Assembly (NCBI GenBank): GCA_022702485.1
Contig: JAJIYY010000007.1
Coordinates: 682,001 to 746,000 of the forward strand
DNA length: 64,000 nt
Origin: Simplicillium sp. C3G150-2
Lineage: Eukaryota; Ascomycota; Sordariomycetes; Hypocreales; Cordycipitaceae
Direction of reading: 5' to 3'
Under the pieces are notes generated by a model, which was not told the DNA's origin, ran no database searches, and worked only from the letters and a program-made list of their open reading frames with translations. A program made the translations under genes and the position numbers. Below, in pieces: positions 57,147 through 64,000 of this stretch. Within the stretch, counting starts at the first letter, position 1, and every line of letters begins with the position of its first letter.

Positions 57147-58868
57147 CTATTCTCTTGGTTTCCTCTTGTATTCTGTCTCAAAGTCCCGCACAAACTCATC
57201 AACAGCATCCTGGGCCGCTTTCTTCTGCTTGGCGGCAGCATTTACAAAGCCAGTCACAGAAACTCGTCGCCGGCCCCCTTCCGACCCCTTCTCCGGCGTT
57301 GATGTCCTGGAGCGATTCTGCCATGCGTCCTTGGTAGTTCGTGCAAACTTTCCAAATTTGCTTCCAAACGAAGACTGGCGAGTCGCAACACCCCGGACTG
57401 GAGGAGGTGACTCATTGGCATCATCAATTTCGGTGATCTCTTCAACTGACGGCAAGGGCACATCTACCTCTTTCGTCGCAACACTGTCGTCCGTAAAGCT
57501 CTCAGGGCTAGCGACGCCGTCGCTTTTGGCGCCAACTGAGCTAGCCCTAGTTGCTGCCAGAGAGTATTCGAGTCTGTCCAACTTGAACCGACTCATGTCT
57601 TCAATCATAACATATGCTTCAGGTGAAAGTTTCATAACGCCGTCTTGCAGCGTGTATGCAGGCAATCTGACCAGAGCTTCCATGATACGTACCGTTCTGC
57701 GAATTTCGTCTTCTGAACCGACAAACCACTCCCTATGCTTCCCGCCACAGTGACTGCATTTGACGACTAGAACCTTCTTGTGGCGTAAATAGGTGTGACA
57801 CAGGCTTTCGGCCCTGTGAGCACTTTGAAATGAGCCGTCGCTTTCGTATATGATTTCTGTGTCGATGCCGTAGCAGTTCTTGTACTGTTTATGGCGCTCG
57901 ATGGCTGTTGATTCCGTCCAGCCGATTTTGAAGAGATCCGTATAATTGTTCTTCTTCAAGATGTATACCACGCCGCTCTTCATGTCCAGTGGCGTAAGAT
58001 ACTTGTGTAGTGCTTTATAGAAGGGCGAGGAATCTCGGAGGGAGCCACTTCGAGCCAGCGCAGTAACGCCCAGGTCAATGAAGGTGTCCATTGTGTCGGT
58101 GTCAATGACGGCCTTCGTTACAGCTTCTTGCAAAGTTTCGCCGTCCAATGTGGCCTTGTCCTTGTCGTCGATGTCCAGAGATTGGATGTTCTCTGTAACT
58201 TCGTTTATAGCCTGCGTCTCGTCACGCAGTTCTGGTGGTGCGCTTGACGCAGGTAAGATCTCATCCTCACTTTCGTTGACTGGTGTTACGGAAGTTAAGA
58301 TTGAGTCGTCCTTTGCTGACTGCAATGCGACCGATACTGGCTTGGCTTCCTGAGCCTCAATTGAAGTATCTTCACCATTATCAAGGCTGGTGCTTGGCGA
58401 GCTCTCAAGTGCAGGCGATGAGTCGCTTGATAACTCCGATGAACTGACTCTAGCCGACTCGTACCACTCTTTGAAAAGACGTTTCGATATCTTCCCATGT
58501 GTACCACAGTGGTTGAGCTCAATAAATTCATCAATGTCTCGAACCAATGCATCGTCAACTTTCTTGCCATCTTCGACAGCGAGCAGGCGTTGCCATACTT
58601 CCTCAGCCCGCTCATAGCCCCTGTATACCTTGGTCTTTCTCGTGCTCACGGTACATCTTCCTTTCCCGTTGACTTTCCAAAAGCGGCAGCAGTCGAGGTC
58701 ACCTGGGCAGAATAAGAAACGAGACCCAGCAATGGAGGGAAGTTGGCGAAGAACACGGTGGGTTGGCTCCATAGTCACTTCAGTATGCAGAGTTGGTAGA
58801 AAATGAACTTCACAATGGGAGCAAAAGAAATTCGAGAAGCAAGGCTCAATTGCGAAGTCCGTTGTCAA
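57147..58868 (-). CDS. T5orf172 (GIY-YIG-like) domain protein
   Basis: Intronless 573-residue protein. The T5orf172/DUF1766 domain spans about 299-400. It starts GVVYILKKNNYTDLFKIGWTES, a GIY-YIG-type opening, with Arg in ERHKQYKNCYG, Glu in AHRAESLCHTYL and CSHCGGKHREWF. Fungal members include Schizosaccharomyces mug113; the fold suggests a nuclease, unproven in fungi. The N-terminal 130 residues hold paired Cys/His (CFSNFFCSHCEVHF). A Ser/Glu-rich disordered middle and a Lys/Arg-rich tail flank the domain. An inner ATG at 58772 (MEPTHRV) is an alternative start. The gene converges on the preceding one, with 160 bp between stops. Confidence 0.88.
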   Translation of the reverse strand: MTTDFAIEPCFSNFFCSHCEVHFLPTLHTEVTMEPTHRVLRQLPSIAGSRFLFCPGDLDCCRFWKVNGKGRCTVSTRKTKVYRGYERAEEVWQRLLAVEDGKKVDDALVRDIDEFIELNHCGTHGKISKRLFKEWYESARVSSSELSSDSSPALESSPSTSLDNGEDTSIEAQEAKPVSVALQSAKDDSILTSVTPVNESEDEILPASSAPPELRDETQAINEVTENIQSLDIDDKDKATLDGETLQEAVTKAVIDTDTMDTFIDLGVTALARSGSLRDSSPFYKALHKYLTPLDMKSGVVYILKKNNYTDLFKIGWTESTAIERHKQYKNCYGIDTEIIYESDGSFQSAHRAESLCHTYLRHKKVLVVKCSHCGGKHREWFVGSEDEIRRTVRIMEALVRLPAYTLQDGVMKLSPEAYVMIEDMSRFKLDRLEYSLAATRASSVGAKSDGVASPESFTDDSVATKEVDVPLPSVEEITEIDDANESPPPVRGVATRQSSFGSKFGKFARTTKDAWQNRSRTSTPEKGSEGGRRRVSVTGFVNAAAKQKKAAQDAVDEFVRDFETEYKRKPRE

Positions 58869-60267
58869 AAGGACCTCTTTAAGGGGAAACTCGACAACCT
58901 CCCAGCCTCACTCTGCGGAGAGAACTGAACTATCAGCAGACAGGGCTCCCTGTTCGATATGCACGACACAGACACCGGGCGCTCTGGGTCCGGCGGTTCG
59001 GAAGGGCGTGCATGTTCCTGATTGGCCAGTGTTGCGACTTTGGAGGATTGTGGCTGCAGTTTCGTTACGACGCCACGTAAAATTGCATCAATTGTCGCAT
59101 TGCATTTGAAGATGTCGTTATGCAAATTGTGCAAGTCAGAACTTGGCTTAGACAGATCGGAAGATTTAGCATCAGTGGTGGTGTTTGGGGGAGATCGGTG
59201 CCTCGCACAAGTTGACTGAGATTGCGGAGATCGCATTGATCTGCATCGATTGTAGCTATAAGACAACCGCTGCCCATACCAGAAACAGCCGCGATTGAGT
59301 ATTACGAACGCCTCCCACGCATCAGCGGAACTCGCCGTTAAGTTTGTGGTTGTTAAAGCAAAAAGGCTTTTATCTCTGAATGATGCAGCCCGTTCAGCCT
59401 CGTCAAAACTTTCTGTCTCTGAAATATTTTCATTGACGATTTTTCACACATTAACTGAGTACCATAGGCATATTCAGGACGTGACTAAGTCCCCGACCAT
59501 TGCAAACAGCTCGGCATCGCCAATGTACCCTCGGGTCCCTGGTTGCATCCGCCTCTGCCCAATGCCGCTCCTCATCCTTTTCTGCAATTGAAACCAGAAG
59601 TCTCTGGATGTAGCTTAAAGCTTCATCCTGCCTTAATGCATCTGGTCACCCAAAATCCCGATACAGCTGTCTGAGGAGTTGATCATCTAGATCCGTTCTC
59701 CAGTCCCCTGACTCTGCTCAAACCTTGTACTCATATATCCGGTCTGCTCCTTCTTCACGCTCAGGGCCATGAAAACAACTTATTGTGATGAGTGCAGGGC
59801 AGGGAATAATCCGCAGTGGGCTATAGGCTTCCTTCATGTCTTCCAACCAAGACTCCAGTTGTTATGGGCTGGGATCACTAGCTGTAAGAATTGTTTCAGA
59901 AGTTTCTCCGTCTATGAAATTGAGATGAGCATCATGGCCATGCGATTGTATTCTTCTAATTTCTGAGGGATCATGTTAATATTGACGAGTTGCGGGAATA
60001 ATCGTGAGCGTCTTGTATTCCGTCAAGATGTAGCCGTTTCCGTGCCATGAGACGCCAGTATCCACCGCTCCAGGCAGGTTCAAATGACTTTAAGAATCTG
60101 AGACATCTTGGCAATTTAGACTTTTCTCTCATGAATACTATTTGAGTGTGTGTGATATTATGAGGGGATGAGCACTCAGGAGACAGCATGGGAGTATCAC
60201 AGTGCGCCCCTAGAACGTGGTTGACAATGCATGACGAATTCTGGCCTACTGCTCTACTCAAGACTGA
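58869..60267. other. non-coding or decayed stretch
   Basis: About 1.4 kb. A minus-strand frame at 58865-59266 has a helical look (DLHNLHNDIFKCN) and might be the relic of a larger gene, but no family is certain. The remainder shows nothing. Confidence 0.4.
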
Positions 60268-61662
60268 TTACAACTTGGCCATCTTTACCTTGAACGGTGT
60301 TCGTTGTACGGCATTTTTGTACTGAACTGGGTACTGATATGGTGGCACGATGCACCAGAAGAATGCAAACACCCAAGCGTAGCAAAGTACCCGAGCAGCG
60401 ACTTTTCCAACAGGATGCTTCAGATGTGCAGCGATATCCATTTGGCCCAAAACCCTTTTGAAAATAATTTCCGCCAGGCCAGCAGCAAAGTTGAGTCCCA
60501 AAAAATATCCGTCTCTCCATATATTCGCCGTCGCATTATTATCCACAATCACGACAGCTTGCTCTGTCTTGGCCTCGACGAGCGCATGAATCACAACAGA
60601 GGCTCCAAATACCCAAGCAGCAAGAAATGTCTTCTCTGCACTGCTGTTTTGATCCATTCGCAGAAAACCTCTACTCATCATCTTTCCATATGTCAACAAA
60701 GAGGGTGTGTTGATTTGGTGCCAGAAGCGACTCCAGAAGCGCCGAACGGTAAATGCCTCTGAGGGATTGCCAAACAGTGATGGCCACTCACGCGGTTCAT
60801 CGACTCTGAGGATGTTGACAAACAAAACAGCCAGAATTGAGTGAACTACTGTCAAGATGACATATGTGAGCCAGGCCCAGTGAAGAGCGTAGACGGAGCG
60901 AAGCACCAGCACGCGCAGTGTGACAGCACCGATGAGGGGTGTGTGCCAGGATATGCGAAACCCGCGAGTTGGTATAGCGATAAGTGGCCGAATGGTTGGC
61001 CCCATCCATGGAAAGTAGGTCTGATGCTGCAATCGAAAGTCGCGTGCACCGGGGAAGAGCATGAACAGGATGCCGGCCTCGATACCGAAGCAGACTGTTA
61101 GTAAAAGAAGACACTGCGCAATGCGCTTGGCGGAAAATACAAGCAGGTCTCTTCTAGACGCCTTTTCCGCTCCGGTGAGGCTTCGGAGGGATGATGCTCT
61201 TGTATGGCAGGCCTTGCTCAATTGTGGAATGCGCTCAACATCCGGTGTAAGACGAATGCGACGGGGGTTCATCCACGCCCGCAATGCAATTTTTAAAGTC
61301 ACAGCATCTATCATGTCAAAATTTGTTGCTGCTTTCGAAGGCTTCTGTGACGGGACTAGTGTCCATTGTTCGATGTACAATGCGGAAGTGGAATGAATGA
61401 TGTAGATGAGGCTGGTGAACGCCATGAGCCAATCCAGACCTGGGACAGCAGCTAATTGATCAGCCTTCTGATAACTTCGCACCGTTGGTATTATGTTGAA
61501 GGGGAGCAGCCACCATCGTGACTTGGGGGGTTGAAGGATGGTAAATGCAAAAATGGGGAGACTAAGCATGAACCAAGAGATAGGATCCATCGCAGCAGCG
61601 AAGTGCTTCAAGTCAAAGGCCAACCACGCCATGATGAGAAGAGAAAATATGAAGACAAACAA
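60268..61662 (-). CDS. wax synthase/Tri7-like membrane O-acyltransferase
   Basis: Intronless 464-residue protein with about eight hydrophobic helices. The wax-synthase domain core is EWPSLFGNPSEAFTVRRFW, followed by SRFWHQ with the presumed catalytic His315. The tail includes a final membrane helix, ARVLCYAWVFAFFW. Fungal relatives acetylate or acylate hydroxyl groups of terpenoids (for example the Tri7 type in trichothecene synthesis and acetyltransferases of meroterpenoid clusters). It lies about 30 kb from the UbiA-type gene, so joint function is possible but not shown. Expected in the endoplasmic reticulum membrane. Confidence 0.85.
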   Translation of the reverse strand: MFVFIFSLLIMAWLAFDLKHFAAAMDPISWFMLSLPIFAFTILQPPKSRWWLLPFNIIPTVRSYQKADQLAAVPGLDWLMAFTSLIYIIHSTSALYIEQWTLVPSQKPSKAATNFDMIDAVTLKIALRAWMNPRRIRLTPDVERIPQLSKACHTRASSLRSLTGAEKASRRDLLVFSAKRIAQCLLLLTVCFGIEAGILFMLFPGARDFRLQHQTYFPWMGPTIRPLIAIPTRGFRISWHTPLIGAVTLRVLVLRSVYALHWAWLTYVILTVVHSILAVLFVNILRVDEPREWPSLFGNPSEAFTVRRFWSRFWHQINTPSLLTYGKMMSRGFLRMDQNSSAEKTFLAAWVFGASVVIHALVEAKTEQAVVIVDNNATANIWRDGYFLGLNFAAGLAEIIFKRVLGQMDIAAHLKHPVGKVAARVLCYAWVFAFFWCIVPPYQYPVQYKNAVQRTPFKVKMAKL

Positions 61663-61873
61663 TTAATAACAGTCAGAAATCCGCATGAGAAGGCAGATTG
61701 TGTATTATATTATTTGCAAGTCATCCAAGTCAATTGATGACGTGTGACAAGGCTACAATATCCACTCCCCCAAACGAGTGCTTACACAGTTGGAGCTGCG
61801 TGGGTCGTTCGCTTACACGAACGATCACACACCTCTCCCTCCACTGGCACATATCGCTAGTCTCCCAATACAT

Positions 61874-62394
61874 TTAGCTAGAAACAGCATTAATCTTGCC
61901 AGCCAAGTCGGCGAATTGCTCCGCGGTCAAGTCGCTGTAGGACAGACAAGCAGAGCCACAAGGCAGAGCCCAAGGACCACTGGCAGGGTCACCGACGAGG
62001 ACATTGGCCAGGTTCATGCAAGCTGGTGGGACATTGTCGAATTGAATCTCTGTTGCACTTTGTCAGAACGGGCCTTGAGAAATTGTCGACGCAGGGTTGG
62101 GTACTTACTTCCAGGCTCAGGGCTGGAGGCTGTGACAGTCACGCCAGTGATGTCAGCGTAGCAGCGGTCGTACTCCTGCTGAGGAACACCAGGAGGAGCC
62201 TCATCCTTGCGAACATTTCCAGAATGATCGTACGCAATGGAGGCACTGGAAGAGTTGATGATGAGATCAACGAGTTGGCCAGCGACGTCAGTGAAGAACT
62301 TGAAGATGACATTGCCAGCTTGTCCGAGGTTGGCTTGGGCAGGGTTGGCCATGGTGACGAGACCAACGGCGAGAATGGCGTTCTTAGTCTGCAT
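61874..62394 (-). CDS. small secreted Cys-containing protein
   Basis: Two exons, 62394..62109 and 62049..61874, give 153 residues. The acceptor choice CAACAG at 62050 restores a frame with PPACMNLANVLVGD and ALPCGSACLSYSDL to a stop at 61876; the other AG gives an early stop. The start has a signal peptide (MQTKNAILAVGLVTMANPAQA). The mature region has a hydrophobic segment (AGQLVDLIINSSS) and four Cys residues. Family unknown. It resembles other small secreted proteins of this window in gene layout, with a TATA box about 105 bp before the ATG. Confidence 0.75.
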
Positions 62395-62499
62395 GATGAC
62401 GGTGATTGGTATAGTAAATGAATTGGTAGTTGTTGGGGAAGGTGGCTAGGCTGTTGCTTGATGATGCTGTTCTTTCGTTCCTGGTCGAAGAAGCACAAG

Positions 62500-62507
62500 C
62501 TTTTATA
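62500..62507 (-). promoter_or_regulatory. TATA box of the secreted Cys protein gene
   Basis: TATAAAAG on the minus strand, about 105 bp before the ATG at 62394. Confidence 0.55.
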
Positions 62508-63736
62508 CTTGTCATGGTCAACCTCTTTTACGAAGCCTACAAGTTTCTTTCACGGTCAAGTCAAATAATCAATTACATCACTGGCTCTCGTTCTTTCCAG
62601 AAATGGTGTTGAACTTCGCCGTGATGCTTGGCTGGCGTCGTTGCCCCAGAGTTCACGGCCAAGAGTGCCATTGCTTACTTGCAGCTAGCAAATGGAGGTT
62701 GCTGACCACCAACAATGTTACAAGTTTGGGAATCCAGTTTGAATTGCGTGTCTAGGAGATCGAAAGATGGATGGTACATCGGATGCTTGGTGCGTAGGTT
62801 CTATGTCTAGCCCGGTCGGCAGCGGGGTGGACGAGCTCCAACAAGAGTAGTATGGGTCAACCATCACAGTACATAAAACAGCTCCAGTTATTGACGGCAA
62901 ATCTTTGAAAATTATCGCCTAAAAAGGCTCGACAAGACAAACCGTGCTGTGATGGCAAGCCGAAGGCTCCGGCCTGTCCAACTCGGCCCAGGCAAAATGG
63001 AGGTGCCAAGGATTACGTCGCCAAGGCTAGAGTAGCCTTTGTTTCCTAAAAGAGAGTATGGAACTGTAGAATCATTTCCAACATAGCCGTCCTTCGTCTA
63101 ATACCAAAAGTGGTTCTCAGGGGTAAACGAACAGCCAGAAGGCTGGGCCACACCTCCCAGACACTGTGCGGTACGATTGAGGGCAAATATAAATGGTTCC
63201 CTGTTACATAATGGTCTACTTTTGTCCATATGAAGGAGCAAAATAAATGCTTTACTTCTAGTTTCGCGCCGTCTCTTATCCTGCAAGCTACCGATGCACC
63301 AGTGTTAGACGGCCGTAGTAGTCTGTCTGCCGAGAACTGCCGCCGATCAGAAGGCGTAGTGCACCGGGTGATGTACCGGGGTAATACGCACGCCCGCATG
63401 CTGCAACCCAACTGGGACAAAGACATCGCTCGATTTGTTGCATTTCGGAGCCTCACCGAGCATTGCGTGGCAGTGAAGTGAGCTTACGCTTGGCGTAGCC
63501 AAGAGGAGCTTGCGTGATAATTTAAGGCACTAGATTACTTCTCAAAAGTTATAACAAAACAAATTTTGCAGTGAAAGTGGTTGGAAATAAAAATTAGTCG
63601 TTCAATTGCTTGCCAGTGCTCGTTCCATATTGCTACCTTCCGACTCGCCAAGGATTCGTCGGCAATGTGATGGAAGTGACCCGCACTAAGAAAAAAAAGA
63701 AACAGTATTATTCCCTCATTTTCGAGGCTTCTGCTT
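62508..63736. other. non-coding stretch
   Basis: About 1.2 kb with no recognised exon. Short frames near 63050-63480 are unrelated to known families. Confidence 0.4.
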
Positions 63737-64000
63737 CTACTTCTTTTGGAAAAACCATGCTGCTAATTTGTTCTGTTTCTTCTTGCGACGCTTCATTCCA
63801 ACGCCAGAGTTCTTTGCCTTCCAGGTCCCATTTTTGTAGGCTTCTTGCTCACGAAGTTTCTTCTTCTTCCTGTAGCAATACCACCAGAGAGTCAGCCCAA
63901 TTAGAAGAACCGGTATACCAACGGCAAGTCCAATGATGACGCCCAGGTTATTCTGACTACGGCCTGTGAAGCTGCCCACAGGAGCGCTTGGTCTTCCCGC
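63737..64000 (-). CDS. single-pass membrane protein, C-terminal part only
   Basis: The frame is open from the window edge to a stop at 63737. It reads a short Ser/Asn-rich stem, one strong membrane helix (LGVIIGLAVGIPVLLIGLTLWWY) and a tail rich in Lys/Arg (YRKKKK and KRRKKKQ). This is the usual end of fungal cell-surface proteins such as WSC/Mid2-like sensors or glycosyl-hydrolase-like surface proteins. The ectodomain is outside the window, so the type cannot be told. The basic tail may bind phosphoinositides or serve as a stop-transfer signal. Confidence 0.7.
   Translation of the reverse strand, partial: AGRPSAPVGSFTGRSQNNLGVIIGLAVGIPVLLIGLTLWWYCYRKKKKLREQEAYKNGTWKAKNSGVGMKRRKKKQNKLAAWFFQKK

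Noticed and set aside
58865..59266. Minus-strand frame upstream of the T5orf172 gene
   Set aside because: Looks helical but matches no family I can name and has no supported splice to a neighbour; left as possible relic.
1..64000. CRISPR arrays, rRNA, tRNA and full transposons
   Set aside because: No regularly spaced repeats, rRNA-like stretches, tRNA cloverleaf or transposase motifs were noticed; tRNA absence should be confirmed with a dedicated scan.

Overview
The window looks like nuclear DNA of a filamentous ascomycete (Pezizomycotina, plausibly Sordariomycetes/Hypocreales; this is inferred from protein families and gene architecture, not from a search). Genes are split by short introns of about 50-110 nt with GTAAGT-like donors. 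Families typical of such fungi are present: HET, Pth11-like rhodopsin, cutinase, CBM18, BBE-like oxidase, many P450s and small secreted Cys proteins. There are no bacterial operons, rRNA genes or CRISPR arrays.

Left end (1-8.1 kb): primary metabolism. It holds a partial mannose-6-phosphate isomerase, a divergent 6-phosphogluconate dehydrogenase, a 3-dehydroshikimate dehydratase-like TIM barrel and an M1 aminopeptidase. The first and last of these each carry a GC-AG intron.

8.2-20.4 kb: a decayed accessory stretch. It holds a P450 remnant, an intact chitin-binding/RlpA-like secreted protein, a broken HET-domain gene, an MFS transporter with one frameshift, an intact GST and a P450 pseudogene with several lesions.

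22-47.5 kb: a run of tailoring-type genes around a UbiA-type membrane protein with terpene-cyclase-like motifs (29.6-30.7 kb). It includes a cutinase, three intact P450s, a BBE-like FAD oxidase, a GMC oxidoreductase, two SDRs, a methyltransferase, a Pth11-like receptor and a HET protein. There is no PKS, NRPS, soluble terpene synthase or Zn2Cys6 regulator. I infer a terpenoid biosynthetic cluster of the UbiA-cyclase kind; its edges are uncertain.

47.9-64 kb: a small crystallin-like secreted protein missed by simple ORF calling, a truncated saccharopine reductase, an isopentenyl-phosphate-kinase-like gene (unusual in an ascomycete and suggestive next to a terpenoid locus), two adjacent unrecognised multi-exon genes, a T5orf172-domain gene, a wax-synthase/Tri7-like membrane acyltransferase, a second small secreted protein and the 3' end of a single-pass membrane protein.

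Working model (inference): prenyl diphosphate supply, possibly topped up by the kinase, feeds the UbiA-type enzyme. Its product is oxidised by P450s, FAD oxidases and SDRs, methylated, and perhaps acylated by the wax-synthase-like enzyme. The broken MFS and P450 genes on the left flank suggest the pathway has lost parts or been remodelled.
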